This document shows positions 1 through 10,893 of a DNA stretch of 55,535 nt, piece by piece. The notes under the pieces are model-generated. The model had not been told where the DNA came from and searched no databases. It saw only the letters and a program-made list of their open reading frames with translations. How positions within the stretch are numbered: position 1 is the first letter of the stretch; each line of letters opens with the position of its first letter. The DNA is from Actinomycetota bacterium (GTDB taxonomy: Bacteria; Actinomycetota; Thermoleophilia; Solirubrobacterales; Solirubrobacteraceae), in the NCBI GenBank assembly GCA_005888335.1, contig VAWY01000099.1, forward strand, positions 1 to 55,535, given 5' to 3'. The position numbers and the translations under genes were made by a program.

Positions 1-729
1 CTTGAGCGCCTGGACGATCTCCTCGTGGTCGATCTCCTCGCCCTCGAGGTAGCGCTCCATGAGGTCCTCGTGGACCTCGGCCACCTCGTCCATGAGCTTC
101 TCGCGGTACTCCTCGGCCTGGGCCACGAGGTCGTCGGGGATCGGGATCTCGCGGCAGTTGTCGCGGCCGGTGCCGTCGTACTCGTAGGCCTTCATGTCGA
201 CGAGGTCGATGACGCCGCGGACCTCGTGCTCGATGCCGATCGGGATCTCGGTGGCGACGACGTGGGGGCCGAAGGCCGCCTTGAGCGAGTCCAGCGAGCG
301 GAAGAAGTCGGCGCGCTCGCGGTCGAGCATGTTCACGAAGATCAGGCGCGCGATGTCGAGTTCCTCGGCGCGATGCCACAGCCGGGTCGTGGAGACCTCG
401 ACGCCCATGACCGCGTTGACGACGAACACGGCCGACTCGCAGACGCGCAGGGCGCCCAAGGCGTCGGCGACGAAGCTCGGCTCGCCCGGCGTGTCGAGCA
501 GGTTGACCTTGCGGTCCATCCACTCGAACGAGCTCAGCGCCGCCGAGATCGACATCCCGCGCGACTTCTCGTCGTCGTCGGCGTCCGAGACCGTCGTGCC
601 GTCGGTCACCGTGCCGAGCCGGTTGGTCGCGCCCGCCTGGTACAGCAGCGCCTCGTGCAGCGAGGTCTTGCCGGAGCCGCGATGGCCGACGAGCGCGACG
701 TTCCTGATGCGGTCCGCAGGGCGGTGCAT
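1..729 (-). CDS. EF-G-like translational GTPase (EF-G2 type), C-terminus beyond window
   Basis: Only the first 243 residues lie in the window; the frame runs open through base 1. The G domain is clear: P-loop GHRGSGKT (residues 15-22), a switch-like RGMS (57-60), DTPGE (79-83) and a G4-position motif NMLD (133-136), where classical EF-G has NKxD. The start ATG follows a strong AGGAGG-containing ribosome site, unlike the many leaderless genes here. The arrangement matches the second, EF-G-like GTPase of actinobacteria rather than the canonical fusA of the str operon, since no rpsL, rpsG or tuf is next to it. Its role (translocation, ribosome recycling or stress) cannot be decided from this part. 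Confidence 0.85.
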   Translation of the reverse strand, partial: MHRPADRIRNVALVGHRGSGKTSLHEALLYQAGATNRLGTVTDGTTVSDADDDEKSRGMSISAALSSFEWMDRKVNLLDTPGEPSFVADALGALRVCESAVFVVNAVMGVEVSTTRLWHRAEELDIARLIFVNMLDRERADFFRSLDSLKAAFGPHVVATEIPIGIEHEVRGVIDLVDMKAYEYDGTGRDNCREIPIPDDLVAQAEEYREKLMDEVAEVHEDLMERYLEGEEIDHEEIVQALK

Positions 730-750
730 GGACCTGCCTCCTCTCCTCGG
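730..750 (-). promoter_or_regulatory. Strong Shine-Dalgarno of the EF-G-like gene
   Basis: On the minus strand GGAGAGGAGGCAGG lies just before the ATG at 729. It fixes the start and contrasts with the SD-less starts common in this window. Confidence 0.7.
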
Positions 751-768
751 GGTGCGAGGAGCGGAAAG

Positions 769-1419
769 CTACAAGGTGACGACCGCCACGAAGTCCGGGT
801 CGTCGCGCAGTCCGGCGAAGTCGTCGTCCGCGCGGGCGGCGTCCCTGAGCTCCGGTTCGCGGTCGATCGCGGTGCGCAGCGCGGCGAGCGCCTGATCGCG
901 CCGGCCGAGCGAGGCCTCGAGGCAGGCGAGCTCGTAGTGCAGGCTCGGGCTGCGGGGGTGCACGGCGAGGCCGTCGTCGAGGATCTCGCGCGCCCGGACC
1001 GGGTCCGCCCGGGCCGCCGCGGCGCGGAACGACCACTCCCACGCGCTCGGCGTGAAGGTCGCCGGGCCGCCGAAGCTCAGGACGGTCGTGCCCGCCTCGG
1101 CGGCGACGGCGTGGCGGTGGACGGAGGGGTCCGGGATGAAGACGTACGTGCCGGCGGGCGCCTCGAAGCTCTCGCCGTCGAGCGTGAAGCGCGCGGTCCC
1201 GCGGGCGACGAAGTAGAGCTCCTCGTGGGCGAGCTCGGGGCTCTCGGTATGGGGCTCGACGACGTCGTCGCCGGCCCGGGCGGCCGTGTAGGCGTTGGTG
1301 CCGAAGGCGCGGATGCCGAGCGTCGCGCGGACCGGGCGCCAGGTCAGCGTGCCCGGGCCGGGCAGGGACTCCACGTCGTCGAGGTGGACGACGCGGTAGC
1401 GAGGATTCGCTTCGCTCAT
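769..1419 (-). CDS. Cupin-domain protein with C-terminal TPR-like helices
   Basis: 216 residues. The N-terminal half carries a cupin barrel: first motif region HTES...HEELYFVARG (residues 57-74) followed by DGESFEAP, second motif PDPSVHRHA (97-105). The histidines and glutamates could bind a metal. Residues about 135-200 form helical pairs (ILDDGLAVHPRSPSLHYELACLE, then a second repeat-like helix pair) resembling a tetratricopeptide repeat, so this is a cupin-TPR fusion. It sits between the EF-G-like gene and a sigma-factor gene, all minus strand, but hairpins at 1427-1469 separate it from the latter. Substrate unknown. Confidence 0.8.
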   Translation of the reverse strand: MSEANPRYRVVHLDDVESLPGPGTLTWRPVRATLGIRAFGTNAYTAARAGDDVVEPHTESPELAHEELYFVARGTARFTLDGESFEAPAGTYVFIPDPSVHRHAVAAEAGTTVLSFGGPATFTPSAWEWSFRAAAARADPVRAREILDDGLAVHPRSPSLHYELACLEASLGRRDQALAALRTAIDREPELRDAARADDDFAGLRDDPDFVAVVTL

Positions 1420-1426
1420 CCTTTAA

Positions 1427-1469
1427 CGCGAACGCTTCGCGTTCGCGCGTCGGGCCCGCTTCGCGGGCC
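1427..1469. terminator. Two consecutive hairpins with CTTCG loops
   Basis: CGCGAACG-CTTCG-CGTTCGCG (1427-1447) and GGCCCG-CTTCG-CGGGCC (1453-1469) lie between the sigma-factor stop and the cupin start. They look like intrinsic terminator or processing stems without a U tract, as often seen in high-GC genomes. Confidence 0.6.
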
Positions 1470-1474
1470 GCCGG

Positions 1475-2263
1475 TCACTCGCCGGCGAGCACGTCGCCCT
1501 GCAGGCGCGAGCGCAGCCGCAGGACGGCCTTCGTGTGCAGCTGGGAGACGCGCGACTCGGTCACGCCGAGCACCTCGCCGATCTCCCGAAGCGTCAGGTT
1601 CTCGTAGTAGTAGAGCGCCACCACGAGCTTCTCTCGCTCGGGCAGGCGGGCGATCGCGTCGGCGACGCGGTCCTTGAGCTCGGTGGAGTCCATGACCGCG
1701 GCCGGGTCGGGCGCGTTCTCGTCGGTGATCGTGTCCAGCAGCGAGACCTGGTCGCCGCTGGAGTCGCTGACCGTCCACAGCTCGTCGAGTGCCGCGACCG
1801 TCGAGTTGGAGATCTGCAGCAGCGCGTCCTGGAACTCCTCGACGGTGATGTCGAGCGCGACGGCCATCTCCTCGTCGGTCGGCGCGCGCTGGAGCTGGTG
1901 CTCGAGCTTGGAGTTGGCGCGCTCGATCTCCCGGGCGCGTGCGCGGACGGAGCGCGGCACCCAGTCCAGCGAGCGCAGCTCGTCGATGATCGCGCCCTTG
2001 ATCCGGGTGATCGCGTAGGTCTCGAACTTGATCTCGCGGTCGAGATCGAAGCGCTCGATGGCGCTGATCAGGCCGACCAGGCCATAGGAGATGAGGTCGG
2101 ACTCCTCGACGTGCGCCGGGAGGCCAGAGGCCATCCGGCCCGAGACGTACTTGACCAGCGGCGAGTAGGCCACGACGAGCCGCTCGCGCGCCTGGATGTC
2201 GCCGCTCGCCTTGTAGCGACGCCAGAGGTCGCGAAGCTCGATGGCCTTGACGTTGGTCTCCAT
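1475..2263 (-). CDS. whiG: RNA polymerase sigma factor, FliA/WhiG (sigma-28) family
   Basis: 262 residues with regions 2, 3 and 4 of a group-3 sigma-70 factor. Region 2 has SPLVKYVSGRM, ESDLISYGLVGL and KFETYAITRIKGAI; a WVPRSVR segment follows; region 4 ends with TLREIGEVLGVTESRVSQL. The order and length match FliA/WhiG, which direct flagellar genes in Gram-negatives and early sporulation or development genes in Streptomyces. The stop lies in front of the hairpins at 1427-1469; the start ATG is 8 bp from the xerD stop, suggesting cotranscription. No flagellar genes are visible here, so the regulon is unknown. Confidence 0.9.
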   Translation of the reverse strand: METNVKAIELRDLWRRYKASGDIQARERLVVAYSPLVKYVSGRMASGLPAHVEESDLISYGLVGLISAIERFDLDREIKFETYAITRIKGAIIDELRSLDWVPRSVRARAREIERANSKLEHQLQRAPTDEEMAVALDITVEEFQDALLQISNSTVAALDELWTVSDSSGDQVSLLDTITDENAPDPAAVMDSTELKDRVADAIARLPEREKLVVALYYYENLTLREIGEVLGVTESRVSQLHTKAVLRLRSRLQGDVLAGE

Positions 2264-2270
2264 GGTTGAC

Positions 2271-3174
<904 letters not shown>

Positions 3175-3197
<23 letters not shown>

Positions 3198-3462
3198 GAG
3201 CGGTGGTCAGGTGGCCACGCTGCGCCAGCTCGTCGAGGCCGGGGTCGCGGACGGGCGCACGCCTCCACCGCGGCCGTGGCTGCGCATCCAGGGCACAGGC
3301 GACGCTTCGACGATGTGGTACGCGGTCCTGCGCAGGCGCGAGCGCGGGATCTATCTCGGCGCGCTCGCCCTGCGCCACCAGCCCCACCACGAGCGGCTGC
3401 TCGCCGAGGGCTGGGAGGAGGTGCCGATCGAGGAGATCGGCGCGGGCTTTCAGGCAACGTAG
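3175..3462 (+). CDS. Small conserved-looking hypothetical protein
   Basis: 95 residues from a GTG start (alternative GTG 3181). Third codon positions are almost all G or C and the composition (several Trp and Tyr, balanced charges) looks like a folded cytosolic protein. No family was recognised: a small alpha/beta-type segment (GVFFIDTSGGQ, then MWYAVLRRRERGIYLGALAL) with no signal peptide or membrane segment. It fills the only gap between the minus-strand xerD and L,D-transpeptidase genes, overlapping the first head-to-head and the last 13 bp of the second tail-to-tail. Confidence 0.62.
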
Positions 3463-4487
3463 ACCGGCGCCCCGACGCTGACCTGGTTGTAGAGGTCGAT
3501 GACGTCGGGGATGTGCATGCGGATGCAGCCGTGCGAGGCAGCCGTGCCGATCGACGCGTCCGCGTCGGTGCCATGGATGCCGGCCCCGCCGTTGAAGCCC
3601 ATCCAGCGCGCCTTGATCGGGTCGTCGGGCCCGGGCGGGATGACCTTGCCGGCCAGGTCGCCCGCCCAGTCGGAGTCGGGCACGTGCCAGGACGGGTTGA
3701 CCTGCTTCTCCTGGATCGCGTACAGGCCGGCGGGCGTCTCGAGACCCTGGCGCCCGACGGCGATCGGGTAGCTGCGGGCCGGCTTGAGGCGCTTGTAGAG
3801 CGTCAGGCGGAACGCGGCGCGGTTGATGATGATCACCGCGGGATAGCGATCGGTGAGCTCGCCGGTGGTGACCTTCGGCTTGAGCTTGCGGGTATGGGCG
3901 ACGAACGTGCGCGGCGCGCGCGGGAGCTCGACGGCCTGGTTGATCTGGTCCTCGAGGAGCTGGGCCTTGAGGGCCAGCCCGGTGCTGCTGGGCACCCGCT
4001 CGACGCCGTCGGCCGAGAAGCTGACGCCCGCGTCCTTGGCCGTGCGGTTCATCGCCTGCTCGATGCGCGAGACGAGCTGGTGCACCGCCGTGCGCGAGTG
4101 CGCGATCCGCGCTGGCAGGGAGGCGGCCACGCGGCCGCCGGTCAGCTCGCGCCACGCGCGCGACACGATCGAGCCGCGGCGGCTCGCGGCGAGCGCGGCT
4201 TCGACCATGGCGCCGACGTTGGCCGAGACCCCCGCCCGGGCGGCGGTCAGGTGCCAGCTCTTGCGGTCGTGGTGAACGACGATCGGCTCGCCGAGCGGCG
4301 CCAGCAACGCCGCGTGCAACTTGGCGCGCGCCTGCTTGGGCGTGAGCCCGCCCACGTCGACGCCGCCCACGCGCACGCCCTTGGCGATGTGGTCCTTGGC
4401 CCGGGCGTCGAGGACGCCCATCGCCGCAACCACGCCGATCAGCACGGCGAGGATCGCGGCAACGGCTATGAATGAGCGGCTGCGCAC
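3450..4487 (-). CDS. L,D-transpeptidase (YkuD domain), membrane anchored
   Basis: 345 residues from GTG 4487. It opens with RSRSF and a single hydrophobic segment (about residues 6-26), giving an anchor or uncleaved signal, then a peptidoglycan-binding-type domain (GVRVGGVDVGGLTPKQAR onward, as in PG_binding_4). The C-terminal YkuD domain has GIHGTD and SHGCIRM with the catalytic Cys near residue 321. The enzyme makes 3-3 peptidoglycan cross-links outside the membrane. ATG 4577 or 4520 could extend it, but they add non-hydrophobic residues and 4577 would overlap the epimerase gene, so GTG 4487, behind a GGGGA, is preferred. Confidence 0.88.
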   Translation of the reverse strand: MRSRSFIAVAAILAVLIGVVAAMGVLDARAKDHIAKGVRVGGVDVGGLTPKQARAKLHAALLAPLGEPIVVHHDRKSWHLTAARAGVSANVGAMVEAALAASRRGSIVSRAWRELTGGRVAASLPARIAHSRTAVHQLVSRIEQAMNRTAKDAGVSFSADGVERVPSSTGLALKAQLLEDQINQAVELPRAPRTFVAHTRKLKPKVTTGELTDRYPAVIIINRAAFRLTLYKRLKPARSYPIAVGRQGLETPAGLYAIQEKQVNPSWHVPDSDWAGDLAGKVIPPGPDDPIKARWMGFNGGAGIHGTDADASIGTAASHGCIRMHIPDVIDLYNQVSVGAPVYVA

Positions 4488-4554
4488 GATCGAGGGATCC
4501 CCGCCCGAGCATAGGGGCATCCACGTCGAGCACGAAAGTCCTGCAAGCGCGCGG

Positions 4555-5787
4555 TCATCCTGTCCGTTGACGGACAAGGTTCGCGTCGATCGCGGAGAGC
4601 ACCGTACGCCGCGCGCGATGCGCCAGCTCGTGCTCGCGCAGCGCCTCCAGCGCCGCCGGCTCGAGCGACGGGATCAGCTTGATCAGCTCCCTCGCGTCGA
4701 GCGAGTCGAGGTCCTCCGGCGACCCCGTCTTCGGCGCGTCCGGCGGATGCCGGCGCACGTTCGGGCTCCAGCGCAGGAACTCCTCGACCGCCCGCTCGTA
4801 GCGGTAGCTCGTGCCGCCGTTGCGCAGCAGCGGGTCCACGCGCTGCTGCTCGCGCAGCTTGAGGACCGTCTCGCGGCTCGTGTAGCGGTAGCGGTAGCCG
4901 GCGGCCTTGAGCCGGCGGTTGTCGACGCCGCGCCCGAAGCGCAGCTGACGGGCGAGCTCAGGCCCGACCCGCAGGCCGAGCCGGCGCAGCCCGGCGAGCG
5001 CGATCCCGGTCCCCCACGGCGGCAGCAGCGGCACGAAGGGCTTGCCGAGCAGGTCGGCGACCTCGGAGAGAGCGAGCACGCCGTCGCCCGCGGCGTTGTA
5101 GGCGCCGGGCAGGTCGTGGCGGATCGCGTGCCCGAGGGCGCCGACGATGTCGTGCTCGTGGATGAACTGGTAGCGCGGGTCGAAGCCGAGGATGCCGGGC
5201 ACGACGGGCAGCGAGAGCAGCCGCGAGTGCGACGTGCGCAGGCCGGGGCCGAGGCCGTTGACGAAGCGCAGCACGGTGACAGTGCGGTCGGTGTGGTGGA
5301 CGGCGAAGTCGCGCACGAGCTCCTCGGCCTCGACGATGTCGCGCTCGATCGGCGTGCGCGCGGGGCGCCGCCGCCGGTAGTCCTCGGTGAAGAAGGCGGG
5401 ATCGTCCTGCTCGATGCCGAAGTAGTGCGCGCTGGACTTGACGACGACCTTGCGCACCGGCGAGTCGCGCCCGGTGCACGCGGCGAGGATGTTCATCGTC
5501 CCGATGACGTTGTTCTCGTGCGCGCGCCGCGGCGAGGTCACGATCGAGTCGACGACCAGCCGGGTATCGACGAGGGTGTCGATCTCGGCCGCGTCGACGA
5601 TGCGGCGGATCAGCGAGTGCGCGTCGGCGACCTGGACGAACTCGGTGCGCTCGAGCTCGACCTTCGGCGGCGTGCGGTCGATGCCGATGATCGCCTCGAC
5701 CTCGGGATCCTGCTCGAGCTCCTGCGCGAGGCGGCCGCCCCAGTAGGTCGACAGCCCGGTGAGAAGGATCCTCCGACTCGCGCTCAC
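4555..5787 (-). CDS. NAD-dependent epimerase/dehydratase (extended SDR)
   Basis: 410 residues from GTG 5787, preceded by a GGAGG ribosome site; the 17 codons upstream lie in a palindromic element and are excluded. Rossmann start RRILLTGLSTYWGGRLA, then IIGIDRTPPK (NAD ribose-binding acidic residue), and SSAHYFG as the likely catalytic Ser region. A helical C-terminal extension (about residues 290-410) goes beyond ordinary sugar epimerases. The acyltransferase gene at 5947-6858 lies directly upstream, and such epimerase-acyltransferase pairs recur in actinobacteria, suggesting a role in envelope lipid or glycolipid metabolism. The substrate is not evident. Confidence 0.8.
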   Translation of the reverse strand: MSASRRILLTGLSTYWGGRLAQELEQDPEVEAIIGIDRTPPKVELERTEFVQVADAHSLIRRIVDAAEIDTLVDTRLVVDSIVTSPRRAHENNVIGTMNILAACTGRDSPVRKVVVKSSAHYFGIEQDDPAFFTEDYRRRRPARTPIERDIVEAEELVRDFAVHHTDRTVTVLRFVNGLGPGLRTSHSRLLSLPVVPGILGFDPRYQFIHEHDIVGALGHAIRHDLPGAYNAAGDGVLALSEVADLLGKPFVPLLPPWGTGIALAGLRRLGLRVGPELARQLRFGRGVDNRRLKAAGYRYRYTSRETVLKLREQQRVDPLLRNGGTSYRYERAVEEFLRWSPNVRRHPPDAPKTGSPEDLDSLDARELIKLIPSLEPAALEALREHELAHRARRTVLSAIDANLVRQRTG

Positions 5788-5797
5788 GGTCCCCCCT

Positions 5798-5930
5798 CCG
5801 ACGGTTTCCGGGCGCCGCACGCCGCCGCCTGGACCCACGCGTCGGTCCTCGACGTGCCAGAGGCACGCCTTCGGACGCCGCGCGGCCCCAGTCGGGGGCG
5901 TGCAACGCCCGGGCGAACCGCCGTAGGAGG
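5798..5930 (-). repeat. Divergent member of the central-hairpin palindromic element family (copy G)
   Basis: Between the acyltransferase stop and the epimerase ribosome site. Inverted relative to copies B and F, it carries the conserved core: hairpin CGTGCC-AGA-GGCACG at 5853-5867 flanked by CTTCGGACGCCG and CGTCGGTCCTCG. The left arm (from 5798) matches the inner arm of copy F; the right arm has decayed. Other copies have TGTGCC/GGCACA or TGTGGC/GCCACA stems, so the base pairs change in compensation. Confidence 0.65.
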
Positions 5931-5946
5931 AACCGCGAGCGCCTTC

Positions 5947-6858
5947 CTAGCCAAACCAGACCGAGCGCCGCTGGGCGAGCATGTCGACGAGGTTCTCCTG
6001 GATGCGCGTGCGCACCTCGTGGGCGACGGTCTGGACGAGGCCCTTGTCCTCCCACGGCGCGTCGCCCAGGTCGTCGGTGCGGATCGGGTCCAGGAAGCGG
6101 ATCAGGAACTTCGCCGGCAGGAAGCCGAACATCCCGAGCAGGCCGCCGTGCGGGAAGGTCGGCGTCAGCGGGACGTACAGCAGCCCGGTGAGCTTCTGCA
6201 GGAGCGTGAAGTGGGCGAAGATCGGCGCGGCCTCCTCGGCGCCGACGACGGCGATGGGGACGATCGGCGCCCGCGCGCGCATCGCGGCCTCGACGAAGCC
6301 GCCGCGCCCGAAGCGGCGCAGCCGGTAGCGGTCCTTGTAGAGCTTCTCGGTGCCCTTGCGCCCCTCGGGAAAGACGAGGACGAGCTGGCCCTCGTCGTAG
6401 AGCAGGCGGTGCACGTTGGCCGGGTGGGCGGCGACGCCGCCGATCTTGGGCAGCAGCATCGAGAAGCCCGGATAGCCCTTGAAGAAGTGCTCGACGGTCA
6501 GGTAGAGCGGCCGCGGGCGCGGGTGCTCCTCCTTGATCGCCTTGGCGATCATCGGCGCGTCGGGCGGCAGCGCGCCCGCGTGGTTGGAGACGAGCAGGGC
6601 GCCGCCCTCGGCCGGCACGTGCTCGACGCCCTCGACGTCGACGCGGAACCAGTAGCGGTACAGGAACTCGTTGATCGTGCGGTCGAGCGCGCCCTCGACG
6701 CGCTCCGAGCGGCCCCAGTCGTTCAGGCGCCGCTCGGGCTCGACTCCCGGCAGGTACTGGCGCAGGTCGGTCCCCTCGGGCGCGGCGGGCAGCACCGACC
6801 CACGGACTTCGTCCGCGTGTGCCCGGGGATCGGCGAGGGAGGTGCGGTGCTCCGCCAT
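5947..6858 (-). CDS. 1-acylglycerol-3-phosphate-type acyltransferase (PlsC family)
   Basis: 303 residues. The four acyltransferase blocks are visible: block I SNHAGALPPD (NHx4-5D variant with the catalytic His and Asp), a GYPGF region, block III FPEGRKG and block IV APIVPIAVVG. It should transfer an acyl chain to lysophosphatidate or a related glycerolipid at the inner membrane face. About 70 extra N-terminal residues precede the domain. A TAAGCT box lies about 10 nt before the ATG. The SDR epimerase follows downstream on the same strand. Confidence 0.85.
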   Translation of the reverse strand: MAEHRTSLADPRAHADEVRGSVLPAAPEGTDLRQYLPGVEPERRLNDWGRSERVEGALDRTINEFLYRYWFRVDVEGVEHVPAEGGALLVSNHAGALPPDAPMIAKAIKEEHPRPRPLYLTVEHFFKGYPGFSMLLPKIGGVAAHPANVHRLLYDEGQLVLVFPEGRKGTEKLYKDRYRLRRFGRGGFVEAAMRARAPIVPIAVVGAEEAAPIFAHFTLLQKLTGLLYVPLTPTFPHGGLLGMFGFLPAKFLIRFLDPIRTDDLGDAPWEDKGLVQTVAHEVRTRIQENLVDMLAQRRSVWFG

Positions 6859-6871
6859 GGGGCGGGAGAGC

Positions 6872-7426
6872 TTATCCCGCGAGAACCGGCGCCAGCTTGG
6901 CCTCGAGCCCCGGCCAGTCCGGCGCGCAGATCACGTCCTCGGTCTCGCACAGGTCGCGGTTCCAGGGGTGCAGGATCGTCGCGCCGCGGATCCCGGTGTC
7001 CAGCGCGCGCTGGAGGTTGACCGGCGAGTCGTCGATGAGCAGGTCGATGCCGATCTCGCGGCAGCGGGCGACCTTGTCGTAGGAGCAGTACAGGTCGTCG
7101 TAGGGGAGGCCGATCCTGTCCAGCCAGCCGGCGGTGGCGGGATGGCAGCCGGCGGCGCGGTGGCTCGTCACGTGGATGAAGTGGCCGGCGGCGTGCCAGC
7201 GGCGGACCGCCTCGACGGCGCCCTCGTAGGGCCGGCCGGCGGCGATCACCGGGTCGCTGTGCGTCTCGGCGATGCACAGCTCGAGCTGGCGGGGCTTGAG
7301 GCGCGTGATGCCCCAGGTGAACTGCTCCTCGTAGGGCAGCTCGATGCCGAACCGCCGTCGCGCAGCCGCCGAGAGCACGTCCCAGTAGTCGTGGAGGGTC
7401 GAGTCGATGTCGAGCGCGATCCGCAT
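6872..7426 (-). CDS. 5'(3')-deoxyribonucleotidase-like HAD phosphatase
   Basis: 184 residues from ATG 7426, chosen because the HAD nucleophile motif DIDST (residues 6-10) begins at once; an in-frame GTG at 7471 would overlap the divergent hydrolase gene. Motif II Thr/Ser lies in HVTSHRAAG and motif III/IV in LLIDDSPVN. The family (NT5C/YorS-like) dephosphorylates nucleoside monophosphates, in bacteria often with broad specificity. The gene starts 29 bp from the divergent alpha/beta hydrolase and ends 13 bp before the acyltransferase start. Confidence 0.75.
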   Translation of the reverse strand: MRIALDIDSTLHDYWDVLSAAARRRFGIELPYEEQFTWGITRLKPRQLELCIAETHSDPVIAAGRPYEGAVEAVRRWHAAGHFIHVTSHRAAGCHPATAGWLDRIGLPYDDLYCSYDKVARCREIGIDLLIDDSPVNLQRALDTGIRGATILHPWNRDLCETEDVICAPDWPGLEAKLAPVLAG

Positions 7427-7441
7427 CGGGTGACGGCGCTC

Positions 7442-7447
7442 TAGAGT
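7442..7447 (+). promoter_or_regulatory. -10-like TAGAGT, 8 nt before GTG 7456
   Basis: TAGAGT then an 8-nt spacer to the GTG start of the hydrolase. A GTAGGA inside the spacer could also act as a weak ribosome site, so leaderless initiation is only one reading. Confidence 0.45.
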
Positions 7448-7455
7448 GTAGGAAC

Positions 7456-8403
7456 GTGACGGCTGCGTCATCCGACGACTACGGCCCGCAGGGGCGCAGC
7501 GCCTGGCTGGACATCGACTGGCGGTCGCACCAGCGCTGGGTGCGCGTGGAGGACCGCTGGGCCAACGTCATCGAGATCGGCTCGGGGCCGCCGGTCGTGT
7601 TCGTCCACGGCCTCGGCGGCTCGTGGCAGAACTGGCTGGAGAACCTGCCGGCCACCGCGGAGGCGGGCTACCGGGCGATCGCCGTCGACCTGCCGGGCTT
7701 CGGCGCGTCCGAGATGCCGCGCGAGAAGATCTCGATCTCGGGCTACGGCCGCTGGGTCGACTCGCTGTGCGACGCGCTCGGCACCGGGCCGGTCGCGCTC
7801 GTCGGCAACTCGATGGGCGGGTTCATCGGATGCGAGGTGGCGATCAAGTTCCCGCCGCGGGTCGAGCGCCTCGTGCTCGTCTCGGCTGCGGGGATCACGA
7901 TCGAGCACCAGCGCAACGACGCCGTGATGGGCACGCTGTACCGCACCGAGCGGATCTCGAAGTTCCTGGCCACCTGGCTCGCCGCCCACGCCGACGGGCT
8001 CTCGACGCGCCCGCGGCTGCGCAAGGCGCTCCTGCGCTTCGTCATGGCCCACCCCGACCGTCTGCCCGGGCCGCTGATCAGCGAGCAGGTGCGCGGCTCG
8101 GGCAAGGCCGGCTTCCTCCCCGCGCTCGAGGCGCTGACGAGCTACCCGATCCGCGAGCGCCTGCCCGAGGTCGCCTGCCCGACGCTGATCGTCTGGGGGG
8201 CCGACGACCGGCTCGTGCCGCGCGGCGACGCCGACACGTTCGAGGAGCTGATCCCGGACTCGCGCAAGGTCGTCTTCGAGGACACCGGCCACGTCGCGAT
8301 GCTCGAGCGCCCGGCGCGCTTCAACCGGCTGGTGCTCGACTTCCTGGCCGAGCCGCCCGGCGAAGAGGTCGATGAGACCTCCGAGGCCGCCGTCGGGAAC
8401 TGA
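7456..8403 (+). CDS. Alpha/beta hydrolase
   Basis: 315 residues. Canonical fold: oxyanion HGLGGSWQNW, nucleophile elbow GNSMGG with Ser, acid in WGADDRLVPRGD and catalytic His in DTGHVAMLERP. The closest general class is the esterase/epoxide hydrolase/MhpC-like group; substrate not predictable. The GTG start lies 29 bp from the divergent nucleotidase. Its 3' end overlaps the start of the next methyltransferase gene by 32 bp, implying translational coupling. Confidence 0.88.
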   Translation: MTAASSDDYGPQGRSAWLDIDWRSHQRWVRVEDRWANVIEIGSGPPVVFVHGLGGSWQNWLENLPATAEAGYRAIAVDLPGFGASEMPREKISISGYGRWVDSLCDALGTGPVALVGNSMGGFIGCEVAIKFPPRVERLVLVSAAGITIEHQRNDAVMGTLYRTERISKFLATWLAAHADGLSTRPRLRKALLRFVMAHPDRLPGPLISEQVRGSGKAGFLPALEALTSYPIRERLPEVACPTLIVWGADDRLVPRGDADTFEELIPDSRKVVFEDTGHVAMLERPARFNRLVLDFLAEPPGEEVDETSEAAVGN

Positions 8404-9145
8404 CCTCTACGACCGCATCGGCGCGGGCTACACCGCCATGCGCCGGACGGACGCCCGCATCGCCGCGCGGATCTGGGGCGCGCTGGGCGACGCGCGCACG
8501 GTCCTGAACGTCGGCGCCGGGACCGGCTCCTACGAGCCGCCCGGCCGCGCGGTCGTCGCCGTCGAGCCGTCGCCCGTCATGGCCGCGCAGCGCCCACCGG
8601 ACGCGGCGCCGGTCGTGCGGGCCTTCGCCGAGGACCTGCCCTTCCACGACGGTTCGTTCGACGCGGCCATGGCGGTGCTGAGCGACCATCACTGGAGCGA
8701 CGCCATCGCCGGGTTGCGCGAGATGGCGCGCGTGGCGCGCCGGGTCGTCGTGTTCCAGTGGGACGCCGAGCGCATCGACGACACCTGGCTCACCCGCGAC
8801 TACCTCCCCGAGTTCCGCGAACTCCCCGCGCCGCCGCCGCTGAGCGAGCGCGCGGCGGCGATCGGCGCGCGGATGGAGCCGGTGCCGATCCCGTGGGACT
8901 GCGTGGACGGCTTCTTCCACGCGTTCTGGCGCCGCCCGGAGGCCTACCTCGAGCCGGCCGTGCGCCGCGGGTCGTCGGCCTGGGCTCGCATGGGCCCGGA
9001 GGCGGAGGCGCGCGCCGTCGCCGCGCTGCGCGCCGACCTCGAGTCCGGCGCCTGGCGCGAGCGCAACGCCGCCATCCTCGAACTCGACGAGCTCGACCTG
9101 GGTTACAGGCTGCTGGTCGCCGATCGCGAACGAAGTTCGCGCTGA
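8372..9145 (+). CDS. Class I SAM-dependent methyltransferase
   Basis: 257 residues. Motif I VLNVGAGTGSYE, acidic residue in VAVEPS (motif II), and a UbiE/Methyltransf_11-like middle with LPFHDGSFDAAMAVLS. A C-terminal helical region (WDCVDGFFHAFWRRPEAYL) probably forms a substrate lid. It overlaps the hydrolase gene by 32 bp in another frame, so the two products may act in one pathway. Its stop codon lies just past the first of two GAA-loop hairpins at 9126-9166. Substrate unknown. Confidence 0.82.
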   Translation: MRPPRPPSGTDLYDRIGAGYTAMRRTDARIAARIWGALGDARTVLNVGAGTGSYEPPGRAVVAVEPSPVMAAQRPPDAAPVVRAFAEDLPFHDGSFDAAMAVLSDHHWSDAIAGLREMARVARRVVVFQWDAERIDDTWLTRDYLPEFRELPAPPPLSERAAAIGARMEPVPIPWDCVDGFFHAFWRRPEAYLEPAVRRGSSAWARMGPEAEARAVAALRADLESGAWRERNAAILELDELDLGYRLLVADRERSSR

Positions 9146-9166
9146 AGGATCGACGAAGTCGATCCT
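9126..9166. terminator. Paired GAA-loop hairpins between convergent genes
   Basis: GCGAAC-GAA-GTTCGC (9126-9140), 5 nt, then AGGATCGAC-GAA-GTCGATCCT (9146-9166). It sits between the convergent methyltransferase and ilvD, so it can serve both strands. A second copy of this architecture, with compensatory changes in the second stem, occurs at 54758-54799. Confidence 0.7.
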
Positions 9167-9168
9167 CG

Positions 9169-10889
<1,721 letters not shown>

Positions 10890-10893
<4 letters not shown>

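Noticed and set aside
4488..4577. Longer L,D-transpeptidase start at ATG 4577 or 4520
   Set aside because: It would put 20-30 polar residues before the membrane anchor, and ATG 4577 overlaps the upstream epimerase gene; GTG 4487 places the anchor at the N-terminus.
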